Shown here: positions 1 to 12,400 of the stretch, one piece after another
How the letters are laid out: every line of letters begins with the position of its first letter
How positions within the stretch are numbered: position 1 is the stretch's first letter
Origin: Eopsaltria australis
Lineage: Eukaryota > Chordata > Aves > Passeriformes > Petroicidae
NCBI GenBank assembly: GCA_034509425.1
Contig: JAVTVJ010000001.1
Coordinates: 9,886,001 to 9,950,000, forward strand
DNA length: 64,000 nucleotides
Reading direction: 5' to 3'
Program-made: the position numbers and the translations under genes
The notes under the pieces: model-generated
Database searches by the model: none
The model's input: only the letters and a program-made list of their open reading frames with translations
Told to the model about the DNA's origin: nothing

Positions 1-2499
1 GGTGTAAATAAAAAATATATAATGAAGAGTGCACTTGATTTTAAAAATCACTTTAAATAAGATGAAGTCTAATCAGTAGCATAGGCAAGATTATAAAAAA
101 TAATTTAACATTGTGTTCTGGCAGCAGCCTTTGAAAAACCACTTCTGGTAGCCTTCCCTGGCGTTCACTAAGTATTGGCAGGCTTGGCAAACTGGCAGGA
201 AAGAAGATGCAGAAATGATCTAATTTAAACGTCTGAATCATTGTGTGTTGGTTCCGCCAATCTTTGTGCCCTACCCTTGGGTTCTCCTGCACCGTCCATC
301 ACTGCTGTACTGGGGATTGGGCCGGTGCCTGCAGCTAATGAATCCTGCATTGCCTCCCCTCCTTTCATCTCACCTATCAAGATGGAAATGCAAAATACTG
401 TGCATGTGTCTCATCCTGCCTCTTACCATCAACATAACCGTGAAGCAGTGTCAAAGAGGGGGAGGCTTGGATGGATGGACGGGCTTGGGCTGCTCTCCCT
501 CCTGACCTGCTGCCTCTACTGGAAAGCTGACACCACTCGCTGTGGGCAAGTTGTAATATGGTTTGTTTAATAGGGTAAATCATGCTTTTATCACTGGAAA
601 TAAGATGTGGTGGAGACACGTTGTCATGGTTACTTAGCCATTTCCCTAGAGTCATAACACCAGTGTCCCAGAGGGGACATAATTCTATTTCATGCATATG
701 CATGAGGCTAGCAGGTGCTTTGGCACTTTAATTATATATTTTTTAAATGGCTAACTGTAAAATTGTGACAGAAACACAGAGTAAAAAGGGTAAGAAATGG
801 ACTTTGAAAGCAGGCAATAGGATTGTCAAGAAAAGGAGAAAAAAGGTCCAGGTTTCTGAAGGCCAATGCCAGAATTTAAAATAAATAAATATATTTCCTA
901 ATTATTTAGGAAAGTCAAAGAGGTACCGAAAGTCAAAATCTCCAGGTAGGAGGGTATGTGAAACTTTACAGAATTGATTTCTCCTATGCTTTTTTTTTCT
1001 ATAGGAAAGCTGCTCAGCTCTTGGAAATGGCAACAAGAATGGGAGTAAGAAAGACAAGATTTAATAAAATATTAATAACTCTTAAATAATTCAGAAAAGC
1101 CCCCCCAAACAACAATAAAACATGTAACTACAAAAAATATTGGCAAATGATTGGTATCATCAGATGACTCCTTTCATGCCTGTTCAAGAGCTTTTGTAAG
1201 TTAGTACACTTCATTTAGCTGCTGTCTCCTCACGTTACTCATGACCCACCAGCTCCTGCTGTCCCAGGCGTTAATTATTGTCCTTCAGTTTTTTTAGCTT
1301 AGTACAATAGAAAGTACAGCTTTAAGTAAAAATAACCTGTAAATACAAGGATTTCCCAAAATATCTTCAGATATATCAGTTGCTGTGTAATTACTGTGTA
1401 TTAAAATATTATACAAGCCTGTGCATGTTTTTACAGGTAACTGATATTTAAACATTGGCTAATGTGTCCAACAGTAAGATGAAATCACAAAATCTGTAAA
1501 ACCTCTGAAAACTCACAGCTGTTGGACATAAAAGGTTCAGACTGAAATAACAAACCTTTACAACTAGTTTGCCTTGTATGTGTCTCCTACCAGAGAAACA
1601 CAACTGAAGGGATGTTTTGGACTGGATCAAAGATTTCTGGAGTTGACAGGAATAAACCTATTCACAGAAGGTGAATAAGCCATGAAGAATTTTTCTGAGT
1701 AGTGTCCCATGTCTTTTTACTGTACCTCTTACAGAGGGTTGGGGAACCATTATTTAATGAATATGTCAAAACTTCAAACTTATGATTTATTCAGTAGGAT
1801 TGAAAATGAGTCTGTTCACTATTTTTGTGAGTGACTTCAAGTCAGATGAGACATTATTTTGTTTTGAGGACGTTCACTTGGGATTTGAGATGGTTTTATT
1901 CTGTTACTTGGATATAGAGAGACATGATCTGTCTCTCTCTTCCTCTCCATTTCTCCTTCTTCCAACTTATTTTTGCCAAAATTGATATGCTTCCACAAAG
2001 TACTTTCCTTCTGACAGAAAACCACATGCCAGTGAGTGATTTTTCAGATCTTTTAACTCAGTCTGGTTTTACGCTCCTGAGCATCTTTTTTTAAGAGAAT
2101 CGTATCAGGTTCTGCTTTCATGGGCATTTCCCAGCTCCTAAGCAAAAGGAAGTGGTGGCTTTTGTACATTGCTGGAACGGGCTGTTAGATTTGGCACAGA
2201 ACCATCTGATGCTGGTTCATGCCCGAGCTGCTCAGGTGCTACCTCTCTGTAGATATGACTTTAAACTCAACCTCATAAAGTCTTTGAAAAATCTGAGGTA
2301 CAAGTGAAGAGTTTTGCAGAAGCAAAAGTGAAGCTAACTGGAGCATTATGCTCTCCTATAGCTGAAAACTTGAAATAAATAAAATGGGAAAAATATCTTA
2401 CGAAGTTCATATTCTACGCCTCTGTCTTTGTGGCATCTTGCCCTATTTATTCCACCTCTGACATGGACTTAAGAGTCTCTACTGGAAGAAATACTGCAA
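1..2499. other. Anonymous non-coding sequence
   Basis: No recognisable gene or repeat. The longest open frames are about 109 codons (241-570 plus, 377-703 minus). They overlap on opposite strands, resemble no protein family I know and have no initiation or splice context that stands out. The sequence is AT-rich, with short A and T runs such as 985-1001. It may hold old repeat remnants too worn for me to name. Confidence 0.6.
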
Positions 2500-3060
2500 C
2501 CTCAATGAGCAATTTCTCCCGTGTCACTGCAGTCCTGGTTAGAAAGGATTCCTAAAGTGAAGACTGTTTCTATTATTCAACTCATTCACCACAGATGTGG
2601 CAGAACATTCTTGTGCCCTGTAATAACCTTTTACATATCTGAGGACTGGTGTTAAATCCATTCTCAGCCTTTTCTTCTTTAGATTAAACAATCCTGTATT
2701 TTAAAATCTTTCTTCCAAAGTCACCTTTTGCTCACCCCTTTCCTCCTCTTTGTTGGTTTTTTTTTGGTTCTTTTTCAAAGTTACCTCCCCTGTCCCTACC
2801 CAAGGCTATACATAGCATTTCAGCCAAGACATCAGTTCTGAGAAGAGATAGAAGATTAATTTGTAGCAGAAAAAATAGGATTTTGGTAAAAATTGCGCTG
2901 AAGACTTACCTGCCACTTGCCATGTCATCCACTGCACTGCACTGAAGCAGACCTTTACAGGATTTCATGATAAATACTTTTGTTTTGATCATAAACCACT
3001 GTAATTGCAATGCAAAAAATTCTCTATCTTACCAATAATCTCTTCTATCAGGTAGAAGAG

Positions 3061-3430
3061 TGTCAAAACCTTGCTAAAGTCAAGGTGTGTATCACCTACA
3101 GATTCCCATTACCCACAAGGCCCATTACACAGCCAGGAAAGAAAATAAGGCTCATTTGACATAGTATGATACATAAATATTGATTTCCAGATGCTTTACT
3201 TCTTACAGAATTTTTCTGAGGATTGAAGTTAATTTGACTTCTTCTGTAATTCAATTCCCCCTTTTGCTTAAAAAAAAGCACAATATTGTGCTTTTCTAGC
3301 TATCTAGTTCTTCATTCCCTCTCCACAGGTTCCCAGGAAGACTACTAATGACTCTGAGAGAGCTTCAGACAGTCCTCTAAGTATCCCATACAAAATTCAT
3401 CAGACTCAAAGGATTTTTAAAAAAATGAAG
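3061..3430 (-). pseudogene. CR1 ORF2 reverse-transcriptase fragment
   Basis: Translating the minus strand at 3084-3061 gives LDFSKVLT. This corresponds to RT motif A of CR1-type polymerases (usually LDFSKAFDTV), and the metal-binding Asp is retained. Upstream, 3420-3370 gives KSFESDEFCMGYLEDCLK, which fits the KS.G.DE block at the start of the CR1 RT domain. No continuous frame joins them. Motif C (the F/YADD box) was not found towards 2760, so the active site is incomplete. This is a relic with no coding capacity. Confidence 0.65.
3274..3295. repeat. 22-bp perfect palindrome
   Basis: AAAAGCACAAT is followed directly by its exact reverse complement ATTGTGCTTTT, with no spacer. It sits inside the CR1 remnant. 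It may be chance or an old replication slip; no protein site is recognised. Confidence 0.8.
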
Positions 3431-3986
3431 TTAACTGAATATCCTTTACCTATTCTTGCCCTTTTCTGGGTAAAAGGTTTTGTTTTGTTTCTGATTTTAG
3501 TCATGCTATCTTCATGCTCACAACTGACCTTGCAATTGATGAGGATGCAGGAGCCTCACTTCACACACAGGCCTACTCTGCATCCTTTCTGCAACTATTT
3601 TGCCTCATGATTGTTCAGCTGACACTGTTCTTGTCTTACCTCTTACTCCCAATGCACATGAAGAATGATTTTTTTCTTACCCTTAGCGCAGCCACCTAAT
3701 AGTGGTTCAGTCCACATTCCAGCTTTTCTTATTTTCTCCTTACATGTTCCTGGTAACCTTTCATACTTAGTCCATTGTTTCTGAGCATGGCTTCTTCCTT
3801 CTGTGGACCCCATGCACATGTTGGTCAGTCTGTCTCCTGCTGCAGGGACTTTCCAGCACTGTCAAAGCCCCCTTGGTGCCACTGAAAGCTGCTCTCTCAT
3901 GATCAGTTCCATGGCCAGTTGCTGTGGCCCTCCCACCATGTAAGTACCTGAGGTCTTTTCCTCTATAATTATTATCTGTAAAATTT

Positions 3987-4238
3987 TCAGATGGTTTTAG
4001 TCTTCTCTACATGCCAGGCTTCCAGCAAGTAAACGGATCCAAGCTGAGGCAACACCTCTCCTGTTTTTTCCTTGCCTGCTCTCCCTTTCAAGTCATGCCA
4101 ATTATCCCACCAAGATTCTGTTATGCCAATTAAGTCATAATTTTGATCTTGTATTAAGACTTCCAGCTCCACCTGTTTATCCCAAATATTTCTTCCATTA
4201 GTATACAGACTTCTAAAGTATTCAGTGGACTGATTCAC
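3987..4238 (-). pseudogene. CR1 ORF2 endonuclease N-terminal fragment (84 codons)
   Basis: The minus-strand frame starts at Met 4238. It reads a short leader, then SLYTNGRNIWDKQVELEVL, then NYDLIGITESWWDNWHDL at about residues 33-50. This is the start of the apurinic/apyrimidinic-type (EEP superfamily) endonuclease of CR1 LINEs. Known copies read SLYTNARS..NKQEELE and YDI.(G/A)ITETWWD, where the Asn and Glu are active-site residues. Here the Asn of YTN and the Glu of ITE are present, but the frame leaves the family after about residue 55 and stops at 3987. The rest of the roughly 220-residue domain is lost. In life the domain nicks target DNA to prime retrotransposition; this fragment cannot. 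Confidence 0.85.
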
Positions 4239-4420
4239 TACTCCCCGTGTCTCTCCTGTGACCCTATTTGAATACCAACATCACTGAAATTTTAGGTCCC
4301 CATCAGGCTGCTCTTTTTTATGCTAACTTTCTTTTTTTCCTAGTCAACCCCTCCCTCAATCCTACTTTAAAGCTTTTCTAACTAGGTTAGCAGTTTGCTG
4401 GATCAACGGCATGGAGCCAG

Positions 4421-5159
4421 TGCAGCAGGAAAACCTGAACACCTTCCAGTAGTATTGCAGGCTATGGCAGACAGCACCCCTTCCTCCCCACACCTGCTTC
4501 CCTGATATAGCAAACAGCAAACCTCCTCTCTTCCCATGAGAAGAGGGTCATCAACTTTCTCAGCTATTCCTTGTTTTGGAGGAGGGCTGGCTGCAAATCT
4601 CATATCTGGGGTTGGGTGTGTGATTTTTCCTTAGCACTAGGATTAAAATATTGTTTGCTCCCTTGATAACATGCCTGTTCTTGATATCCACATTTGCCTC
4701 AGGAGGGAGCCAACTGCATCCCTACCTGTAGGGAAGCTGTTTCCTTCTCTACTGATGGTGCTGCTCCCTGCTCTAGGCAGCCAGTGTCTTTGGGCTTAGA
4801 GGTGTCCTCACACACTCTGTCCTTGGGCCCTCCTGACTCCTTTCCCTGAAGCTCCTCGGCTTGCCACCAAAGACACCCATGGATACAGGCACCTCTCCTG
4901 CCTTCCCCACTGGAAGGGAGAGAGAGGCCTCATTCCTTGTCAGTCCAACCCAATGCAGGATCTCAGTCATCCAGGATCAGCATTCCTCACCCGAGATGCA
5001 CCTCCCTGGTGCAGGCTAAAGTCAAAGCTTGTCAGAACGTACAGGTACAGCCAGACTGAGCTCACTCCACCCTTAAACTGAGAGGCAGAGAGCTGCTCTT
5101 CTCTGGGAACAGGCTGGATGCTCTAGGGGGTATCTTCTGTTTATGGCCATCAGCATCAG
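4421..5159. other. Unassigned sequence between CR1 remnants
   Basis: No gene. Small minus-strand frames at 4403-4603 and 4773-4970 (66 and 65 codons) resemble no known protein. Because the block is flanked on both sides by minus-strand CR1, it may be badly decayed 5' or internal CR1 sequence. I could not align it. Confidence 0.5.
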
Positions 5160-5262
5160 CCTGGGCACAAACCCACGAGATACCTTCAGCCAGTCCTTTA
5201 AATCTGCTATACAAAATTCATCATACCCAGAGGACTTGAAAAAAACAGATTAGGGAGCCTTA
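5160..5262 (-). mobile_element. Second CR1 RT fragment, minus strand
   Basis: Positions 5190-5250 repeat the block seen at 3370-3430. Both contain ACAAAATTCATCA within a matching context. The minus strand translates as KSSGYDEFCIADLK, again the start of the CR1 reverse transcriptase. The two copies share the unusual DEFC variant, which suggests the same subfamily or a local duplication. Flanks on either side are unassigned. Confidence 0.6.
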
Positions 5263-7109
5263 CAGCTTTCACATCACAGCCAGCTCATCAAGCTGGCCTG
5301 CTTGGAGTCCAGGCAATGCAAGTACATGTCCCACTGCTTCTCTTCAGGCAGGCATGTTTAAAAAATACTCTTCTGCCTCATTTTTGCAAATGTAGAAGAT
5401 GGCAGTCCTGCCACCACAGCCAGTCATGTGATTCCTCCCCCCCCCCCCCCGGCCCCCCCCAGCTATGTTATGTTCTAATGAAGGAACATTTTGTTTAGCA
5501 TGCGAACTGGTAAATATCTCAAATCATAGGAAAACATACAATAGATGCATTTTGTTAAAAACAATGAGTACCCACTAGGAAAACACTAGAAGAATGAAAC
5601 CCTCTTCCTTTTCCTGTTGACAATGTGTGCTTTGCTTTCAGGCAAAATGGCATATTCCTCCAAGACCTGAGTCACCATTCTTTCCTAGCACTTGCTATCA
5701 ACATAACTTCCCAAGTTGTTGTTATTCCTCTTATTGATTATTACTGCCAATACATATAAAGCTTATACCAGCATGCAGCTCATCCAAAGACAGTGCAAAT
5801 GTCCTCACAAGAAATCTGATCACTGACTCAGAAAGACAGGGGAAGGTGTGAAGAACTAGCAATAATATATGTGGTACCAACTATTGTAGTCTATGCACTG
5901 TTTATCTGAATATGTTATTTTATACAGAATGGGGAATTTCAAACATTGTATTTACTGCTGGATCTGAGTTGGACAGATCAAAGTGATAATTATCATGTTC
6001 TAGAAATCCTTATTTTTGATGATGAGGTTTTTTAAGCCTATAACAACACACAACTCCAATTGCAAAAGCTTAAAATTGCCTCTTCAGTAGAAGCAGGGCT
6101 TTGATTTCATCTAATTTGACCCTTCCACCGCACTTATAAGTGCACTCCAGTGTGGCTAGAGATAAAAACTTTGAAATTTAAATGTGCAACTTGCAGCTGA
6201 GGTTGAATTTGCGAGCTAGGACACAGAGTACCTTTTGATGAGCAGCAGTTTTCATTACAGCTGTCAGAAAATACCTCCCCATTAGGAAGCGATGAGTACA
6301 TTTAATTCAAGTCCAACCCTTCCAACATCATCACTTACACTCTTCTGCTCTGTGAGTGAGGTTCTAATAATACACTGAGCCATGTGGGACACACCAGGGT
6401 GATTAATGCTTGGATGTGAACATGTACTGCACAGAGTATATATTTCTCTCTTAAATGAATATATCTGGTTTTCATTGATATTGAGGTAGATTTGCTCTGT
6501 ACTTGCTCACATGAGGAAGCCTAGAACTGTGGGATCTATCATTCAGTAATAGCTCCTGATAACACTAACACTTGGAACATGGCAAAGTAAAAAATGTGAA
6601 TTCATATTCACTTTTAATAAACTGGGGTAATTAGTCAGTTGAAATGCAATAGAAAGTGACAGCCTGTGACACATAAAAGACTGCAGACTGACAAAGACAG
6701 AGCTATTCTTCATTGCACTAACATCCGTTTCTTCATCAACATTGAATTTTTTCAGTCTCTTGGCATTTCAATTACATTATAAAATGAAGGGCTAAAATCC
6801 TGTCTCTGCATTTTTTCCTCTCCTCTTTGAAATGAAAGTAAAAAAAAAAAAGAGAATAAAAGAGAAAAACCCTCTCCTCAATTTACTTCTGTATCCCCTA
6901 AAATTATGTCAGTGGGCCACGGCATCCACAGTACCTGTGGCACATGTAGGAAAAGATGTTCAAGCCTTGACTTCATCACAGTGCTGCTGGGACTGTGAAA
7001 TCCCACCTAAGGGAACTGCCTGGAAGACAGTGAAAATGAAGCAAAATAGCTAAAAACCCCAGCAAAAAACCCTTATGACTAAAACAAATGCAACCATGAA
7101 ACTCAGGAT
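5263..7109. other. Anonymous non-coding sequence
   Basis: Apart from the C run at 5437-5460 I see no gene or known repeat. The small plus frames at 5316-5498 and 6832-7053 are not protein-like. There is an A-rich tract at 6838-6874. Confidence 0.6.
5437..5460. repeat. Poly-C tract, C14-GG-C8
   Basis: Fourteen C, two G, then eight C. On the minus strand the long G runs could form a G-quadruplex. Run lengths like these are often length-polymorphic or mis-sequenced. Confidence 0.9.
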
Positions 7110-7171
7110 GCTTTCAACACTCTTTGCTGGCATCATCTTTGCTTTCAATGCTCTTTGCTGGCATCATCAGT
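7110..7171 (+). repeat. 31-bp tandem duplication, 2 copies
   Basis: Copy 1 is 7110-7140 and copy 2 is 7141-7171. Both contain CTCTTTGCTGGCATCATC and begin GCTTTCAA. They differ at only a few positions, so the duplication is fairly young compared with its surroundings. Confidence 0.85.
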
Positions 7172-9387
7172 ATTTCCCTCTGCATCCCCAGTGCACAGCA
7201 CCTAAGGAGTATCTAATGGGCCAGTTGGACAACTTATTTCTGACAGAAGGGGATGTCACATTTCCACCTCAGCTGCTTCCACTTTCCCCAGTGCTTCCAT
7301 CCCTTGTTGGGCTGCAGGACGCTGGGAGCCAGGGTTAGCAGAGCAGTGACCTCACCCACCAGGATGCAGTCTCATGGTGCTCCAGCAGTGCAGGGCTGCC
7401 TTCCCTCTCACCTTTTGGGAGCAGCAGTGAGTCAGATGGCTCTGCCCAAAATACTCCCGGTTCTCAGTTCCCTCTTTTTCGTAATGATTTTTGGTGAGGT
7501 CCTTGTCTGGGAACATGAATGGTGCTGCCTTTTAAATTGATATAATGAGCAGCTACATTTGTGTCACAGCATTTGGTGTGGTTAAGCCTGTATAGAGAAA
7601 AGCAATGTCTTGTATTGGATCACCTGGGACAACAGTCAGACCAGATTCCAGGCACAGGAGTCCTTCCTCGGGACGGAAACAGCCTCACTCAGCACCTTGG
7701 ATCAGCCTAGTGGCCAGAGCACTGCTACTCTTCCCACTCTTTGGGTCGTCTGGAAATCTTACCATAGGCCTTCAGCAGAGGAAAAGAAATTAGCAGAAAG
7801 TATTTTTACATGAAGAACAAATGACATTTAAATCCTCTTTTTAAATGACATATGGGCATTTTGCTGTGCAAAGCCTCAGCTTGTTGGCTGGTGAAAGATC
7901 AATGACTTACCTCCCAGGCATGCCATTTTGTTAATTTTTGTATATTGTTTTGAGAGGCTCAGATGGAAGGCACCAAGGTTGAGCTGTATAATTTTCTCAG
8001 AAGCCTCATGGTCTCATTTGGTTCATTCATATGTCGAAGCAGCTTTTAATTTCTCAGTTGTGGGGCTCAAGTCTTAAAATACACCAGCAGCCAGAAGGTC
8101 CCCTTTAAGTACCTGGATGAAAGGGTCAGGTTTTCAACTGTTTCTGGTCTCCTGCAGTTCCTATTGTTTTAATAGAGGTGTGCTGTTCAAAAAACTTACC
8201 TCCCAGCTGTAGGCATGAGCACTTCTACTGCTGCTAATACTTCACAGCACAGTCACTACTTCTATCACCTCAGTGAAAAATGGATCTAGAGGGGATTCGT
8301 AGCCTAACTAGCATCCATGGGAAAATGGTGATGATCGTAACTGCCTCCACTGCCTACCTTTGAGCCTTGTTTTCTGTGAAAAAGAACTAACCTTTGCAGA
8401 AGTGAAATAAGCAACCATATATTTTGAATAGATCTTACAAGTCTCAGAGAGGAGAAAAGGCAAAAATATGTTAGCAGCATTATTGGAATTATTCATTTGT
8501 GAACATTTTTATAAAACGTATTGCTCCAAGGTGTTCCTGTCAGTTCTTCCATCTGTCCCTGAGGTGTTCTGCAGAAGGTGAAACCTGAGCACTGTGACAG
8601 GTTGCTGAAGGCACCTCTTATCTTTTCCACTCTCTAGCTGGACTTCTTATGTCTGGTATCTTCCTTCTATTGATAGTAAAGTGTGTTTTGATAACTAGGT
8701 AAACCAAAATTCTGAATTTTAAGCAGTCAGGGATATGAACTTGGACCTATACTTATAAATTTGAAATTCATTTCCTAGATGCATCTTTTTTTCAGTAAAA
8801 TTTACCTGTATGAATTAGTCTTTCAAAAGAATCATGAACAGATTGGATCTGAAGTGCAGGCCAGTCCCTCAAGTGGCATGAAGTATTGACTTGGGCATCA
8901 ACATTGGTGAAACTAAATCATTGTGCACCAGCTGAGGGCTCTGCATGGTTTTTTGGTTTTTTTTAACTCATGGAACTTTTCACAGAAAAGGCTTTATTCT
9001 CACCTTATTCAGCCAGCAATATTCATGGTCAGAAATAGAGCGTTCCTCTGCCAGGTCACTACAGAAGTGAGATAAATGTGCAGATGAGGATGAAGTCTTA
9101 ATCATAGTTTACTTTTAACCCTTAGATTTTGTTCTTTACCTCTTGAGTTACTCATTCTAGCAAATCACCTTAGCACTGGCAGAAAATACAAGGGAAATAA
9201 ACTGGAGGCTGTTTTTACCTTAAGTGGCCAAGTGGTTAAAGGACTGGCATGTAAACAGCTCTGCTGCACCTATGCTGTATTATGAAGTCCAGTGGGATTC
9301 AGCTTTAATCTTGAGAGGGAGTGTGAGGGGTTTGTTTTTCACAGGGGCTTTAGCCTACAGTTAAGTGCAAACACCTGCTGAAGTACT
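7172..9387. other. Anonymous non-coding sequence
   Basis: No recognisable gene or repeat. Frames at 7253-7540 and 7605-7813 are short, overlap others in different phases and resemble no family. A T run lies at 8951-8964. Confidence 0.6.
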
Positions 9388-9456
9388 GGTAATTAGTAGG
9401 TAATTAGTAGCTAATGTTCTTAGAATTTAAAAAGAAAAGCTTACATAAGTAATTAC
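9388..9456. promoter_or_regulatory. Cluster of homeodomain-type TAATTA cores (candidate)
   Basis: GGTAATTAGTA is repeated exactly in tandem at 9388-9398 and 9399-9409, an 11-bp step close to one helical turn. A third TAATTA lies at 9450-9455. TAATTA is the core recognised by many homeodomain proteins. The sequence shows only the sites; function is a guess, since such cores are frequent in AT-rich DNA. Confidence 0.3.
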
Positions 9457-11400
9457 TTACTATTTCTTATAATGTGCTGCTTTTCCTGAGATTTCATATC
9501 CCCAGAACATTTGCCAAGTTCCTAGGTTCCTCAACATACTAAATTGTTTATTAATTACACACGTATATTGCTAGTAGAAAAAATAAAATGCATTAAAACG
9601 CTGGAAACAGGAGTGAGTTATCTTTTAAATTACAGCACAAGACTCATTGGAAATGACAGAATTCACAGAGGATAACAGCTTTAGGAGGAGCATTAATTTG
9701 AGGCTGGGGGAGGAAGATGGTGGTGGCTGGAGCAGAGAAAGCAACAGCTGGGTAGCCCTGAATGAATTTCTTTTTCTTGGATAGGGGATAGAGAGACACG
9801 AAGTGAGAAGCAGCCTTTGTGGTGGGTGTTTTGCTCAGGCCAGTAAATGTATAGCACAACTGTGGACCCCCTGGTTTCATGCTTTCCCAGCTCTATTCAC
9901 ACATTTCAGGTGTGCTACAAGTTAGGGGCTTCTCTGACTCCACAGCAAAGTGGTTTGCATTGTATTTCCCCTATTGTAGAAGGATCACTTCTGGATCAGT
10001 GGAAGAGCTAAAGCATTTGCCTTGTCAAACTCTTTATGCAGTCAGTACTCGCCATTTTCATACATGAGAACTCTTTAGGCAAAGCTTTTCTACATGTTTT
10101 AGACGAGGACTCGGAGATGATGCAGCTCTTGAGGCTGTGACGGCACTTACCAGCTGCCAGCCTTGCCCTTGTATGGGACATGCTTTATACAGAGGCAGAA
10201 GAGCAGAGTGCCTGCTGAGTCCCCAGCTGGGTGATGCTCACCGTGTGTCCTCATGTAGGACCCTGCTTGCAGCTCAGCAAGAGCCTTTTTCCTCTGTGGC
10301 AATGGGGTACACACTTCATGTTCTCTGATGATGATTCTCCTTCAAGGTGCAGGGCAGGGAAAAGCAGGTTTAGTAACAGCAGGGACCATGCAAAGGCAAA
10401 TGGGAGTTCTACAGAGTAGTCCTTGCAGGGAATAGGTTGAATGTCACCCTCTGAGCTGCTGCACTGAGGGGACACAAAGCCTTGAGCTCTGCCATCTTCC
10501 CTGAAGTCATGCTGTGCAGCAAGGCCAAGGAGACAGCAGAGTTCTCTCGGGATCTTCTCATGTAGGACAGGGACTTCTGGAAGAGCTGACATGGGAAAAC
10601 CTCCCTGCCTCTCAAGGAAATTCATCAGTTTGAAGGAGCAGCCTCCCAAACAATGGCCCTGGCAATGGTGGGGAATGGGCCTGGAGATAACTTATCCTGT
10701 TTTACCTTACTTCACTTAGGACTTCCTAAACTAAGAGCTTGTGGGGCAAGCTGGACACGGCTCTGATGTTTTAACAGAATGGTGATTCAATTGAAAATGG
10801 AGCCACTCTTTAAAGATAAATCATGGGCTGAAGTCCTTCTTTTACTGTTGCTATTGACTGTTCTTTTGGTTTTTTTAGCTTGGCAGAGAATAAGAAAAAA
10901 CAAGCAAACATCCACAAATTGGACTAATTGAGATGAAAGCTGCTGGTAGGCACCAACTTAGCATACAGCTTGGACTTCCTCAGGGTTTTAGGTCCTCCAG
11001 CATTCTTATTATTCTTTTCCAATCAATTAAGCTGATCGCAAATGGCAAAAAGTGAAATTAAAAGAGGAAAAAAAAAACCCAAACCAAAGGGGAAAATTAC
11101 TTCCAAAAACCCACCCAAAAAACACCACCACCCCAGGGTGGGGAGAGTTGGCTGTTTCAACCATACATAGCTGTTAAGAAAAACACCCACATTTTCATGC
11201 AGAGTTCTAATGCTAGCTGACTAATCTCTTTGAGGTGCTCACCTTGGAAGGCTCCAAACCCAGCTGTATCTTAATAACAACTAATATCAACTCCTCTCAC
11301 ACAGAGGCAGCAAGTCTCTGAGGAGGTGAGTAAGTGCTAGGGCAGCATTTGTTTCCTGAACAACGGGTCTGCTTTCTCCTGGTGAAGACCAGCCCAGCAG
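9457..11400. other. Anonymous non-coding sequence
   Basis: No gene recognised. The longest frame is 10251-10649 minus (132 codons), with no known domain, overlapped by plus-strand frames at 10137-10419. A mixed A/C-rich tract lies at 11066-11135. Confidence 0.6.
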
Positions 11401-11492
11401 AATCATAGAATCACAGAATTTTTTGGGTTGGATAAAAACTCTAGGATCATTGAGTCTAACTGCCAAGTCCGCCACTAAACCATGTCCCTAAT
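11401..11492 (-). mobile_element. CR1 LINE 3' end, severely 5'-truncated
   Basis: The plus strand starts AATCATAGAATCACAGAATT. It continues with a TTTGGGTTGG-like block, GATCATTGAGTCTAAC, then CCAAGTCCGCCACTAAACC and ATGTCCCTAA. This is the reverse complement of an avian CR1 3' terminus, including two copies of the 8-mer tail. Only about 90 bp were inserted, which is typical of target-primed reverse transcription that aborts early. Confidence 0.9.
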
Positions 11493-12400
11493 TTGCTTTA
11501 GATTCATACACCATTTACCACAACTCAGGATTTCCTGAACTGCAAACAGCATTGCCTGTCAGGATAAATAAAACCCCTGAATGAAGGCATCTGAGGTGGT
11601 GAAGGTATTTGTCCTTGCATAGGCCTTGTGAAAGAGTGGCTTTGTGTGTCTCACAGTGTTCCTTTCAGTGGAAAAGTGCTAGCTTCATTTTTTAATTAAA
11701 AATAGTGCATGGTTCATACTTACATGGTAATGATTTGTAAAAGTATTTATGTTTCCTAAATAAGCAGTAATTAAAAAAATTAAACAGCAAATCTGTGGCC
11801 CTTTAGGAGCTATTTCCTGCCACTGTGCTATGCACCAGAGATGTGTGAGGCTTCCCAATCATAGCTGGGGACCAAAGCAGATTATTCGCTTCAAAGGCCT
11901 CGGTCTGTACATTTGAAATACAAAGCATCATCCCTATGCTTTAGTACCATTAGTGATGTAAGACTGAGAAAGGAGTTGTTGTAATTACTTTAAAAGGAAA
12001 AAAATTATCCCTCAGCCTATTTTAATTCCTCATTCTTACAGAATGTTTCTCTCAGAAGAAGCTAAGTCACTATGGAGGGAAGTATGGTAAGAATATTGAC
12101 ACAGGAAGAAAGTCTCATATTCCTTGAGTTGCGATGGAAAACTTCTTGAAAGAACACAGAAATACTACACAGCAATTTAAAAAAGGAAGAGCAATTAATT
12201 CAAATAATTTTGAACACAAATTGGCTTTAAAGCACAAACACAATTTGGCCAGGACATTGGATTAATGGATCTTGCCAAAGGGTTTATGGCATTAAAACAT
12301 CGAATCTAGCCATGCTTTCAGACCTGAACAAAAGACCAATTCTGTAACTCAGTCTCCTCTGTGAGCCCACTCCATGTGCCCTGGAGTTCCTACTGCAGTC
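11493..12400. other. Anonymous non-coding sequence
   Basis: AT-rich, with no frame of interest and no repeat recognised. Confidence 0.6.

Larger units (their letters stand above)
2500..4420 (-). mobile_element. Ancient CR1 LINE remnant, minus strand, internally deleted
   Basis: Read on the minus strand, CR1 landmarks appear in the correct order. Near 4330-4410 is sequence like a CR1 5' region (a TTTAAAGC..TAACTAGGTTAGC block on the plus strand). The ORF2 endonuclease start is at 4238-3987, the reverse-transcriptase N-terminal region at 3430-3290, an RT motif A at 3084-3061, and an ORF2 C-terminal segment at about 2720-2560. Full-length CR1 is about 4.5 kb, so roughly half is missing through internal deletions. 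There is no intact frame and the copy is dead. The outer boundaries are approximate, and two overlapping insertions rather than one cannot be excluded. A second copy of the RT N-terminal block lies at 5190-5250. Confidence 0.72.
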
